The notes under the pieces: model-generated
Seen by the model: the letters and a program-made list of their open reading frames with translations, nothing else
What the model was told of the DNA's origin: nothing
Databases searched by the model: none
Program-made: the position numbers and the translations under genes
Source: Desulfovibrio sp. Fe33
GTDB taxonomy: Bacteria > Desulfobacterota > Desulfovibrionia > Desulfovibrionales > Desulfovibrionaceae
Assembly (NCBI RefSeq): GCF_028532725.1
Contig: NZ_JAQKGU010000004.1
Location: 1-64,000, forward strand
Direction: 5' to 3'
Length of the DNA stretch: 64,000 nucleotides
Shown: positions 39,376 through 50,646 of the stretch, in pieces
How positions within the stretch are numbered: the first letter of the stretch is position 1
Layout: every line of letters begins with the position of its first letter

Positions 39376-40256
39376 TGCGCATTCGGTTCCGAGGCACGCG
39401 CGGTTCCCTGCCTGTTCCCGGGCCGAGGACCGTTCGGTATGGAGGCAATACCACCTGCATCGAGGTGCGGGGGGACCATGGAGGGCTGCTCATTCTCGAC
39501 GCGGGAACCGGCATCCGGGGACTGGGGCGTGAGCTGGTGGCGGAAGGGGTCGCGTCCTGCGACATTTTCATCTCCCACCTCCATTGGGATCATATTTCCG
39601 GGTTGCCGTTTTTCCTTCCGCTTTTTCTGCCCGGCCGCCGCGTGACCCTCTACGGCCCCGCCGACCCCTTGAATATGACCGGTATCGAGGCCGCCCTCGA
39701 CCGGCAGATGGAATACCCGTTTTTTCCGGTGCGGGCCGCCGAACTTTCCGCAGAACTCGAATGCCGCACGTTGTCCGAAGGCGAGACCGTGGACTTGGGG
39801 TTCGCCCAGGTTTCCCCGCTGCTCATGAATCATCCCGCGCCGAATTTCGGCTACCTTGTGCGATGCGACGGCAAATCCATGTTTTTTACCGGCGATCATG
39901 AGCCTTTCGTTAATATCTATTCGCCGGGCGACAAGGATTTCGAGATGTACGCGGAGCTGGTCGAACAGCGCAACCGGGCCATTCTCGACCGTCTGCGCGG
40001 CGTCGATCTGCTGGTCGTCGACGCCCAGTACACTTCGGAGGAGTTCGCCGTGAAGCGGGGATGGGGCCACGGCTCCATGGATTCCGCGCTGGAAATGGCT
40101 CGCGACGCCGGGGCGGAACTCGTCGTGCTGACCCACCACGACATGGAGCGTTCGGACGAGGACCTGGACGAATTGGACGCCCGGTTGCGGGCCGGATGGA
40201 AGGAAAGCGGCGTGCGTTTCGAGCTGGCCCGTGAGGGCATGGAATTCGAATTGTAG
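39375..40256 (+). CDS. MBL-fold metallo-hydrolase (phosphodiesterase-like)
   Basis: 293 residues. Starts MRIRFRGTRGSLPVPGP, with GGNTTCIEV, LDAGTGIRGLG, and the metal motif SHLHWDHISGLPF (HxHxDH) near residue 68. FTGDHEP and THHD supply further ligands. The N-terminal pattern is shared with RNase Z-like and cyclic-nucleotide phosphodiesterase-type MBL proteins; the substrate is unknown. It is translationally coupled to the HDOD gene and followed by a response regulator gene, which points to a signalling unit. Confidence 0.85.
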   Translation: MRIRFRGTRGSLPVPGPRTVRYGGNTTCIEVRGDHGGLLILDAGTGIRGLGRELVAEGVASCDIFISHLHWDHISGLPFFLPLFLPGRRVTLYGPADPLNMTGIEAALDRQMEYPFFPVRAAELSAELECRTLSEGETVDLGFAQVSPLLMNHPAPNFGYLVRCDGKSMFFTGDHEPFVNIYSPGDKDFEMYAELVEQRNRAILDRLRGVDLLVVDAQYTSEEFAVKRGWGHGSMDSALEMARDAGAELVVLTHHDMERSDEDLDELDARLRAGWKESGVRFELAREGMEFEL

Positions 40257-40366
40257 GCGGGAGTCCGGCCGATCCCGTCATGGCGAACTGTTGCGCTTTT
40301 CTTGAGAAAGTGAGATTGAAACGTAACTCCAACCCCGAGATGGTCAGACAGATAGGAGGGCGAGAC

Positions 40367-40762
40367 ATGAAAGCGTTGATCGTGGATGACGATTTTTACA
40401 GCAGGAACATGATTCATGAGATCCTGCGCCAAGTCGCCAAATGCGACATCGCCGTTAATGGCGAGGAGGCCATCGAGGCCTTTAAACGCGGTCTGCTGGA
40501 CAAGGCCCCCTACGATCTGGTCTGTCTTGATCTGCTTATGCCTGAACTGGACGGCCAACAGGCCCTGCGCGAAATCCGCGCCTTGGAGCAGGAGCACGGC
40601 ATCAGCCCGCACAGCGAGTCCAAAGTCATCGTCACCACCATGCTCGCGGATGAAAAGGAAACCCACGACGCTTTTTTCCTCGGAGGGGCAACCTCCTATC
40701 TGGTCAAGCCCATCGACGAGGAAAAGCTCATGGACGAGATCAAGAGCCTGGGGCTCATCTGA
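40367..40762 (+). CDS. Single-domain response regulator (CheY-like)
   Basis: 131 residues from ATG 40367 with AGGAGGG upstream. The receiver domain is complete: acidic pair VDDD at the N-terminus, phospho-acceptor Asp in YDLVCLDLLMPELDG (about residue 53), Thr in IVTTMLAD and Lys in LVKPID. There is no output domain, so it acts by protein contact. It follows HDOD and MBL genes by about 110 bp, suggesting a shared pathway. The partner kinase is not in the window. Confidence 0.92.
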   Translation: MKALIVDDDFYSRNMIHEILRQVAKCDIAVNGEEAIEAFKRGLLDKAPYDLVCLDLLMPELDGQQALREIRALEQEHGISPHSESKVIVTTMLADEKETHDAFFLGGATSYLVKPIDEEKLMDEIKSLGLI

Positions 40763-40795
40763 AAAAAGCCTCCTGGCCGATTCGCAGATATTACA

Positions 40796-40827
40796 GCCGG
40801 ATGCCGTGCCATGAGGCGGCATCCGGC
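40796..40827 (+). terminator. Hairpin after the response regulator gene
   Basis: Perfect 11-bp stem GCCGGATGCCG/CGGCATCCGGC with a 10-base loop, 33 bp after the stop codon. The following bases (TTCGCGTTCC) are not a clean T-run, so termination may be weak. Confidence 0.55.
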
Positions 40828-40939
40828 TTCGCGTTCCAAACGGATTTGAAGTTGAAGCCGTTTTCTAATATGTTGTTTCTCTTTGCGCGATACTCACTCC
40901 CCCCGCAGACAGGGGGTCTTTCATATAGGATACTTATCC

Positions 40940-42070
40940 ATGAGCCAAATACTTGGTGTTAAATTCAATGATTACGGACAGGTGTATTATTTCGGCTCCG
41001 GCCCGTTCGTAGTCCGCGAAGGGCAGCACGTCATCGTCAAGACCGACCAGGGCATGGGGCTGGGCAAGGTCATACTTGTTCGCCAAGCCCCCAAAGAGGG
41101 GGGCGACGAGGATGAAGACGGCCATAAAGTCATCTACAGGCTGGCCAACGAAAAGGACATGGAGGCCGTGGCCGAGAATGAGGTTCTCTCCAGGGATGCC
41201 TTCAAGTTCTGCCGCGCCTGCATCAACACTCACAAGCTGGGCATGAAGCTGGTGGATGTGGAGGTTTTTTTCGATCGATCCAAGATGGTCTTCTATTTCA
41301 CCGCGCCTGGCCGTATCGATTTTCGCGAGCTCATCAAGGATTTGGTCAAGGAATACCGCACCCGCATCGAGCTTCGGCAGATCGGCGTTCGCCATGAGAC
41401 CCAGATGCTCGGGGCCATCGGCAACTGCGGCCAGATGTGCTGCTGCCGCCGGTTCATGCGCAAGTTCGTGCCCGTGACCATCAAGATGGCCAAGGAACAA
41501 AATCTTTTCCTCAATCCTACAAAAATTTCAGGAATTTGCGGGCGTCTGCTTTGCTGCCTGAGCTTTGAACAGAAGGGGTATGAGGAGTTTCACGGCATGT
41601 GCCCGCGCGTAGGCAAGAAGTACCAGACATCGCTTGGGGCGATGAAGGTCCTTCGTTCCAATTTCTTCAAGAAATCCCTTTCGTTGCTTGACGAAAATTT
41701 CGAAGAGCAGGAAGTTTCCATTGACGAATGGAATGAAATAGTTAACAAGCCGCCGAGCGACGAGGCCAAGGCGGAAGCCAAGGCCCGGGCCGCCGCCCCC
41801 AAGGGGCGCCGAGGCGGCCGACATCCCGTGCCGTCCGGCGCGGTGAACGGCAACGGCGGCAGTGAGCCCGCCATGCCCGAACAGGACGCGGAACCCGACA
41901 CAGAGGCCAAATCGGTCAGGGACGAACGCAAGCGACGTCCCCGCAGGGACGTTCCGCGCAAGCCGGATGTTCCCGAGCAGGCTGCCGCCGTTTCCGAAGA
42001 CGGCGACGACGCCAAGTCCAAACGCGCACGCAGACCCAGAAGACGCAGGCGCAGGCCTCCCAAGAAGTAA
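40940..42070 (+). CDS. PSP1-domain protein, YaaT/RicT-like
   Basis: 376 residues from ATG 40940. The PSP1 domain (about 5-255) contains the cysteine clusters CRACINTHKL, GNCGQMCCCRRFM and SGICGRLLCCLSFE that in B. subtilis RicT contribute to iron-sulfur clusters of the RicAFT complex. In Bacillus, YaaT affects RNase Y-dependent mRNA processing and sporulation; a Desulfovibrio-like host does not sporulate, so a role in RNA processing is more likely. From about 280 the protein becomes a disordered Ala/Glu/Lys/Arg tail ending in RRPRRRRRRPPKK, which looks nucleic-acid binding. It lies directly upstream of metG. Confidence 0.88.
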   Translation: MSQILGVKFNDYGQVYYFGSGPFVVREGQHVIVKTDQGMGLGKVILVRQAPKEGGDEDEDGHKVIYRLANEKDMEAVAENEVLSRDAFKFCRACINTHKLGMKLVDVEVFFDRSKMVFYFTAPGRIDFRELIKDLVKEYRTRIELRQIGVRHETQMLGAIGNCGQMCCCRRFMRKFVPVTIKMAKEQNLFLNPTKISGICGRLLCCLSFEQKGYEEFHGMCPRVGKKYQTSLGAMKVLRSNFFKKSLSLLDENFEEQEVSIDEWNEIVNKPPSDEAKAEAKARAAAPKGRRGGRHPVPSGAVNGNGGSEPAMPEQDAEPDTEAKSVRDERKRRPRRDVPRKPDVPEQAAAVSEDGDDAKSKRARRPRRRRRRPPKK

Positions 42071-42115
42071 CGCCCGTTCGGGCGCACGATTTCGCCACGA
42101 CAAGGAGAATCCGAA

Positions 42116-44059
42116 TTGCAACGCTTTTACATCACCACGCCCATTTATTACGTAAACGCCAAGCCCCATCTGGGTCACGCGTATACTACCACCGTGGCCG
42201 ATTCCCTGAATCGCTTCCACCGGCTCATGGGCGAGGAGACCTACTTTCTGACCGGCACCGACGAACATGGAGACAAGATCGTCCAGGCCGCGGAAAGCAA
42301 CGGCCAGACACCGCAGGAGTATGTTGACGTCATCAGCAAGCTCTTCGAAAACCTCTGGCCGAACATGAAGATTTCCAACGACGACTTTATCCGCACCACC
42401 CAGCCGCGGCACAAGGAAGTGGTCAAGCAGATCCTGCAGAAGGTCTACGACGCCGGGGACATATACTTCGGCGAATACGGCGGCCACTACTGCTTCGGCT
42501 GCGAACGGTTCTACACCGAGAAGGAACTGGTCGACGGACTGTGTCCGGACCACCTGACCAAGCCCGAGTACATCGCCGAGAAGAACTATTTCTTCAAGAT
42601 GTCCAAGTACCGCGACTGGCTGCTGGAGCATATTAAGACGCATCCCGATTTCATCCGGCCCGAGCGGTACAAGAACGAAGTCGTTTCCCTGCTCGAATCC
42701 GGCGAACTCGAAGACCTCTGCATCTCCCGGCCCAAGTCCCGCCTGACCTGGGGCATTGAGCTGCCTTTCGACTCCGATTACGTCACCTACGTGTGGTTCG
42801 ACGCGCTCATCAACTACGTGGCCGCCCTGGGGTATCCCGACGGCGACAAGTTCAAGAAGTTCTGGCCCGCGGCCAACCATCTGGTGGCCAAGGACATCCT
42901 CAAGCCCCATGCCATCTTCTGGCCGACCATGCTCAAGGCTGCGGGCATCGAGCCGTATCAGCACCTCAACGTGCACGGCTATTGGCTGGTGGAGGATACC
43001 AAGATGTCCAAGTCCATCGGCAACGTTGTCGAGCCGCTGGCCATGAAAGACGCCTACGGCCTGGACGCCTTCCGCTATTTCCTGCTGCGCGAAATGTCCT
43101 TCGGCCAGGATTCCAGCTTCTCCGAAAAGGCTCTGGTCGGCCGTCTCAACGCGGACCTGGCCAACGATCTGGGCAACCTGTTCAACCGCACCCTGTCCAT
43201 GACCCACAAGTACTTCGGCGGCCATATTCCCAGGCCCGACGTGGAGGACGTGGTGGACGCGGAGATCAAGAAGCTCGGCCAGGATGCCATGCAATCCTTC
43301 CAGGACTTCTTCTCCGAGCTGAAGTTCTCCCGCGCGCTTGAAGGACTCTGGGAGCTGGTTCGCGGCCTGAACAAGTATATCGACGAGACCGCCCCGTGGA
43401 CGCTCTTCAAGCAAAACAACACCGGGCGGCTGTCCACGGTCATTTACGTGCTCCTCGAGAACATGCGCAAGATCGCCGTGCATTTGTGGCCGGTCATGCC
43501 CGAGGCTTCCGAGAAGATGCTGGAACAGTTGGGCATCGCTTTCGCCCCGGAAAAGGTCAACCTGCCCAAGGAGCTGGACGTCTGGGGTCTGCTGGAGTCC
43601 GACATCGCCGTGGCCGAGACCTCCAATCTCTTCCCCCGCGTGGACCCGCCCGAGGAAGAGGCCCAGGACAAGCCCGCCCAAAAGGCCAAGAAGGCTTCCA
43701 AGAAGGACGACAAGGCGGCCGAAGAGGCTGTTCCCGAGATCGAATTCGAGGATTTCCAGAAGGTTGATCTGCGTGTGGGCACGGTCAAGTCGGTGGAGAA
43801 ACACCCCGACGCCGACCGGCTCCTGCTCGTCAAGGTCGATACCGGCGACAAGGATCTGCGGCAGGTTGTCGCGGGCATCGCCGATTTCTTCACCCCCGAG
43901 GACCTCGTCGGCAGACAGGTGGTCGTGGTCGCCAACCTCAAGCCCCGCAAGCTTCGCAAGCAGCTTTCCCAGGGCATGATCCTGGCCGTCAAGACCGACA
44001 AGGGCATGGAGCTTCTGACTCCGTCCGGGGAGGTCGTTCCCGGCAGCAAGGTCAGCTAG
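42116..44059 (+). CDS. metG: Methionyl-tRNA synthetase
   Basis: 647 residues. HIGH motif as PHLGHAYT at about 17-24, a zinc-knuckle-like part with CFGCERFY and a single C-x-D region, the KMSKS motif at 296-300 and the anticodon-binding helices up to about 530. A Lys/Ala-rich linker (about 525-545) leads to a C-terminal Arc1p/EMAP-like tRNA-binding domain (about 548-647; DLRVGTVKSVEKHPDADRLL). The start is TTG at 42116 with AAGGAG nine bases upstream; no ATG is available before the conserved RFYITTPIYY. A terminator follows the gene. Confidence 0.96.
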   Translation: MQRFYITTPIYYVNAKPHLGHAYTTTVADSLNRFHRLMGEETYFLTGTDEHGDKIVQAAESNGQTPQEYVDVISKLFENLWPNMKISNDDFIRTTQPRHKEVVKQILQKVYDAGDIYFGEYGGHYCFGCERFYTEKELVDGLCPDHLTKPEYIAEKNYFFKMSKYRDWLLEHIKTHPDFIRPERYKNEVVSLLESGELEDLCISRPKSRLTWGIELPFDSDYVTYVWFDALINYVAALGYPDGDKFKKFWPAANHLVAKDILKPHAIFWPTMLKAAGIEPYQHLNVHGYWLVEDTKMSKSIGNVVEPLAMKDAYGLDAFRYFLLREMSFGQDSSFSEKALVGRLNADLANDLGNLFNRTLSMTHKYFGGHIPRPDVEDVVDAEIKKLGQDAMQSFQDFFSELKFSRALEGLWELVRGLNKYIDETAPWTLFKQNNTGRLSTVIYVLLENMRKIAVHLWPVMPEASEKMLEQLGIAFAPEKVNLPKELDVWGLLESDIAVAETSNLFPRVDPPEEEAQDKPAQKAKKASKKDDKAAEEAVPEIEFEDFQKVDLRVGTVKSVEKHPDADRLLLVKVDTGDKDLRQVVAGIADFFTPEDLVGRQVVVVANLKPRKLRKQLSQGMILAVKTDKGMELLTPSGEVVPGSKVS

Positions 44060-44083
44060 CCGCCGACATCAAATGTCATGTGG

Positions 44084-44113
44084 AAAGGCCTCCGTTCGGG
44101 GGCCTTTCTTTTT
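44084..44113 (+). terminator. Terminator after metG
   Basis: AAAGGCC and GGCCTTT arms with an inner CC/GG extension and the loop GTTC, followed by CTTTTT. Confidence 0.85.
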
Positions 44114-44140
44114 GGGGTGTTTCCTCTTTCTTTTCTTGAA

Positions 44141-44248
44141 GAGGGAAATCAGGTGTTGAAAGCCGCTTTGCGGCGATAGTCGGGTGATTTCGCCTCCGGC
44201 GGGCAAGGGCTCGCACCCTTGCATCCCTTGTATGCGCCTTCGGCGCGG
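44141..44248 (-). repeat. Dispersed four-hairpin intergenic repeat, copy C
   Basis: Same orientation as copy B and nearly identical to it (differences mainly in hairpin loops, for example GGGCTCGCACCC here against GGGTTCGCACCC there). It lies right after the metG terminator. Confidence 0.85.
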
Positions 44249-44485
44249 TTTTTTTTGTTTCGTGGCGTCCTGCCATGACAGCGGGGAGTGTGGGTGTATA
44301 GACCTATTTTGGGGGCGAACGATATGTTCGTCGTTTTGTATTCGGCCAATATCCACGCTGGAATTAATCCCGTTGAATTGCATCTTCCCTGTTTCTTCCT
44401 TTCGCATCAGCTTTTGGCAAAGTGTTTGCATTATAGCCTGTCAGGTATGTCCGAAGCGTCAAAAAACGGGCTGCCGAGGTGTTGT

Positions 44486-45268
44486 ATGCGAGTTGAACCG
44501 AGGACGATTTCGCCCGGCTGGGGCGATATGGGAAAGCATTCGTTTGCGCACGGCGTTGTCCGTTTCGATCAGAGTTGGAGTCTGGACGAGGTGGAACGCG
44601 CGGTGAGCGAACGCGAGCTGTCCGCCCTGGCTTTTGAGGATGCCGCAATGTTCGCGGATCATGCGAAGGTCGTCGAGATGTGCCTGGACATGCGCGTGCG
44701 TGACTTGAACGTCCTCTGGAGCGCGCGGATGGACACCGTGCCCACGGACGGGCTGCTCAAGGCCATGCGCCTTGCGGGCTGTCAACGGCTCGACATGCGG
44801 CTTGACCCGGACGAGGCCGCGGAAGGTTTGTTCTGGGCCAGGCGTTACGGGTTCGATGTGTGCATCCGCAATCTGGACGGCACGTCCTACGCCGCCGAGA
44901 GGATCGCCTACACCGTGGAGGAACGTGAAGCCATCGCGGGCCGTCTCCCGGGGCTGCACGCGGCCCAGTTCGATCTGGCCGTGGCTTACTTCCGCGCCGG
45001 GCGGCTCGGCGACGTCATGCTGCCGCTGGGCAAGGCCATGACCCTGCGTTTCCCCATGAACGACCTGTGTCTGAATCTACTGGCCTGCCTGTCCGCTGCC
45101 AAACATTATCCGGATCAGGCCGCCGGGCTGCTGGATCAGGCCGGGTACGGCTGCCCGCATCCGGTGATCTTCCGCAATCGCGAACTGCTGCGGACGTGGC
45201 TGGCGGGCGGGGGCGATCTCAAGGGCGTGCGGCTACGGCTGGAGCCGGAGCATTCGGCGTTTTCATAG
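44486..45268 (+). CDS. Unassigned protein: radical-SAM-barrel-like segment without the cluster motif, plus helical C-terminus
   Basis: 260 residues from ATG 44486 (GAGGTG upstream); ATG 44447 is an alternative. Residues about 45-135 read like the second half of a radical SAM TIM barrel: LAFEDAAMFADHAKVVEMCLDM, then VLWSARMDTVPTDGLLKAMRLAGCQRLDMRL, which parallels the usual 'W-x-x-x-x-R-x-D...LL..M..AGC' strand-helix pattern. There is no C-x3-C-x2-C motif anywhere, so no radical chemistry is expected. The C-terminal 100 residues are helical and TPR-like (FDLAVAYFRAGRLGDVMLPLGKAM). I do not know its function. A strong terminator follows. Confidence 0.6.
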   Translation: MRVEPRTISPGWGDMGKHSFAHGVVRFDQSWSLDEVERAVSERELSALAFEDAAMFADHAKVVEMCLDMRVRDLNVLWSARMDTVPTDGLLKAMRLAGCQRLDMRLDPDEAAEGLFWARRYGFDVCIRNLDGTSYAAERIAYTVEEREAIAGRLPGLHAAQFDLAVAYFRAGRLGDVMLPLGKAMTLRFPMNDLCLNLLACLSAAKHYPDQAAGLLDQAGYGCPHPVIFRNRELLRTWLAGGGDLKGVRLRLEPEHSAFS

Positions 45269-45290
45269 CGCGTACTATTTCGGAAGCAGG

Positions 45291-45325
45291 AAGCCCCCGC
45301 GACGATTGCCGCGGGGGCTTTTCTT
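45291..45325 (+). terminator. Terminator after the radical-SAM-like gene
   Basis: AAGCCCCCGC and GCGGGGGCTT arms with a short loop, followed by TTCTT. Confidence 0.9.
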
Positions 45326-45386
45326 ATGAGACATAAATGCTTAACTCCCCCCTTTCATTCCACTCCCCCCGCAGAGCGGGAAAAAA

Positions 45387-45497
45387 CGCGCCGAAGGCGG
45401 CATAAAGGGGATGCAAGGGTGCGAGCCCTTGCCCGCCGGAGGCGAAATCACCCGACATATTGCCGCGAAGCGGCTTTCAACGCCTGATTTCCCTCTC
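45387..45497 (+). repeat. Dispersed four-hairpin intergenic repeat, copy D
   Basis: Same orientation as copy A. The first hairpin is damaged (GCGCCGAAGGCGG); the other three are intact, with loop variants (GCCGC-GAA-GCGGC). Confidence 0.85.
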
Positions 45498-45588
45498 CAG
45501 GAAGTTCAAGGGAAAGCCTCCCCAAAAAAAAAGGACCTAAATATCCACCTCCCCGCTTTTGCTCCAAACCGCCGCAAAGCGAATAAAA

Positions 45589-45700
45589 CCGCGCCGAAGG
45601 CGCATACAAGGGATGCAAGGGTGCGAGCCCTTGCCCGCCGGAGGCGAAATCATCCGACATATTGCCGCGAAGCGGCTTTCAACGCCTGATTTCCCTCTTC
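45589..45700 (+). repeat. Dispersed four-hairpin intergenic repeat, copy E
   Basis: Tandem neighbour of copy D, about 90 bp away and in the same orientation, with all four hairpins. Copies D and E share ATATT before the fourth hairpin, against TATC in copy A, so they probably arose by local duplication. Confidence 0.85.
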
Positions 45701-45727
45701 TGGGAGTTCAAGTAGTCGTTCCCTTTT

Positions 45728-46678
45728 TCATGCGTGATTGCGCAGCTTGAGGTCCAGCGGGTGGGGATTGAGGTAGTATTGGTCCCGCAGGTATTGAACA
45801 TCGTACTTGCGTACAAAGTGGTTGAACAGTGTCACGGGCACGATGAGCGGGACGAGTTCGTTACGGTAGTTCTCGATGAGTTCCAGGCACTCCTGTTTTT
45901 CATCGGAGGAGAGCTGCTTCTTGAAGTAGCCGAGGATGTGCATGAGCACGTCGACATTTTTGCGCACCGTCGGCCTGAGGGCCATGGCCTGCGCCAGCCG
46001 GTCGTGGTAGCGGCTGAAGAGATCGTCCGGGCGTCCGTTCTCGGCCGCCATTTTACCCAGCTCGCGGTAGCCGGTCACGTCGTGAGACCGTATGAGCATC
46101 TTGTGGCGGGTGTGGAAGTCAATGAGTCCGCGCCGGGAAGTGGAGTTGTCCAGGAATTCCTGCCAACGCCGCTCCGTGAAAATGCGTTCGACGAAGTTGG
46201 CCCGCAGGCCCGCGTCGTGCAGTCGGCCGTCGTCCTCCACCGGAAGCAGGGGGAATCGCTTCATGACCATGGCGGCGAAGATTCCCACGCCTGCGTAACT
46301 GGCTGGCTGTCCGCCGGACTCGCGGTAGACCTTGACTCGGCCGATGCCGTTGGACGGGGATTTGGCCTTGAAGATGAATCCGCAAAGCCGGGCCTTTTCC
46401 AATTCGGGAAGGAAGGATTCGGCCCACGCGCGCATGGTGTCGGTCCAGTCCTTGCCGGTTTGCCGTCCCTTGAGGCGCGGGTTTTCCGGGTCGCCGACAA
46501 GGCGCACGGCTTCCCTCGGCACGCCCATGCCGCAGGCCGCTTCCGGGCACACCGGGACGAACTCCAGGTACTTGGCCAGAGACCCGGTGAGGTGCTCGGC
46601 CTTGGCCGCCGTCCCGTCGTATCGAACCTTGTGTCCGGCCAGGCAGGCGCTGATGCCGATTCTGATGTTGTCGGGCAT
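45728..46678 (-). CDS. DUF523 + DUF1722 (YbgA-family) protein
   Basis: 316 residues from ATG 46678 (CGGAG upstream). The N-terminal DUF523 domain (about 1-150) begins IRIGISACLAGHKVRYDG and has VPVCPEAACGMGVPREAVRL, with conserved cysteines suggesting metal or sulfur chemistry. The C-terminal DUF1722/YbgA domain (about 185-305) contains DFHTRHKMLIRSHD and ends YYLNPHPLDLKLRNHA. Fusions of these two domains are common in proteobacteria. DUF523 has been linked to 2-thiouracil desulfurase activity in a related family; I would not transfer that with confidence. Confidence 0.88.
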   Translation of the reverse strand: MPDNIRIGISACLAGHKVRYDGTAAKAEHLTGSLAKYLEFVPVCPEAACGMGVPREAVRLVGDPENPRLKGRQTGKDWTDTMRAWAESFLPELEKARLCGFIFKAKSPSNGIGRVKVYRESGGQPASYAGVGIFAAMVMKRFPLLPVEDDGRLHDAGLRANFVERIFTERRWQEFLDNSTSRRGLIDFHTRHKMLIRSHDVTGYRELGKMAAENGRPDDLFSRYHDRLAQAMALRPTVRKNVDVLMHILGYFKKQLSSDEKQECLELIENYRNELVPLIVPVTLFNHFVRKYDVQYLRDQYYLNPHPLDLKLRNHA

Positions 46679-46755
46679 GTGGTGGCTCCGGTTTTTTACC
46701 AGGCTAGCACCGGGCCGCAACGACGAACAAGTATAATCGGCAATGGGGCGGGGAA

Positions 46756-46780
46756 GCAAAAAGCCGCCCGTGCGGGCGGC
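46756..46780 (-). terminator. Terminator after feoA
   Basis: On the minus strand GCCGCCCG-CA-CGGGCGGC is followed by TTTTT; 26 bp after the feoA stop codon. Confidence 0.8.
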
Positions 46781-46805
46781 CTTCGAGAAACGTCGGAGGG
46801 AAGGG

Positions 46806-47087
46806 TTAGGACGCCCGGGCGCGCGGGCCGGGACAGCAGGTGCATCGGGGCCCTTCATCCGAGGCGTCGAGCACTGCCAGGATTTTTGCGGCCAGGCCGC
46901 AACACAATACGACATCGGAGCCGCGCACGCGCACTCGGCACCCCTTGGAGCCGCCGCTCAGCACCGTCACCGGGCAGCCGGGCGTCATGCCCAGGGCGAG
47001 CATTCTGGAGCGCGCCTGACGGCCGCCGTCTATACCGGAAATACGTACTACCGAACCGGTCGGAAATTCTGTCAAAGGCTTTTGCAT
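46806..47087 (-). CDS. feoA: FeoA-domain ferrous iron transport accessory protein
   Basis: 93 residues from ATG 47087 (a TTG at 47105 would extend it). The SH3-like FeoA fold is visible: GSVVRISGIDGG, SRMLALGMTPGCPVTVL, and VRVRGSDVVLCCGLAAKILA. The C-terminus adds a Cys-rich tail (RCTCCPG), unusual for FeoA, that could bind a metal. FeoA normally assists FeoB in Fe2+ uptake; no feoB is in the window. A Fur-box-like site lies 33 bp upstream. Confidence 0.88.
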   Translation of the reverse strand: MQKPLTEFPTGSVVRISGIDGGRQARSRMLALGMTPGCPVTVLSGGSKGCRVRVRGSDVVLCCGLAAKILAVLDASDEGPRCTCCPGPRARAS

Positions 47088-47119
47088 CGCTGAATTTTCC
47101 CTCAAATATCGCGTTGAGG

Positions 47120-47136
47120 TTGAGAATAAGTATCAA
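47120..47136. promoter_or_regulatory. Candidate Fur box upstream of feoA
   Basis: TTGAGAATAAGTATCAA matches 14 of 17 positions of the Desulfovibrio Fur consensus WTGAAAATNATTTTCAW, and lies 33 bp before the feoA start codon, where repression would be expected. Confidence 0.5.
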
Positions 47137-47254
47137 CATTGGGCCTGTCAACGGGAATCTGCGTACTTTCAGACGTCCCTTGCAAACTTGTTCGGAATGC
47201 TTAGAATTGAAGATGGATTGTCCTCTTCCGTCTACGGTCGCGCCGATATAACCG

Positions 47255-47281
47255 TTGCGTTTCGGGGGATAACCTTATAAT
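47255..47281 (+). promoter_or_regulatory. Candidate sigma-70 promoter of carB
   Basis: A perfect TATAAT at 47276-47281 is centred in the palindrome CCTTATAATAAGG. A weak TTGCGT lies about 15 bp upstream. The predicted 5' UTR is about 100 nt and GC-rich. Confidence 0.4.
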
Positions 47282-47386
47282 AAGGATTGCTTGTCCGGCA
47301 GGCGGCGGTGGTGCCTCGCCGGGCGGAGGGGGCGGGGCTGCGCGCTCCCCTCGAATACCGCCGTAACTTCAACTACTTCGAGCATA

Positions 47387-50620
<3,234 letters not shown>

Positions 50621-50646
50621 CCAGCCGGACACACGAGAGAGTCTTC

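Noticed and set aside
45411-45750. Small frames such as MQGCEPLPAGGE... in intergenic regions
   Set aside because: They are translations of the dispersed four-hairpin repeat; the same peptide appears at each repeat copy.
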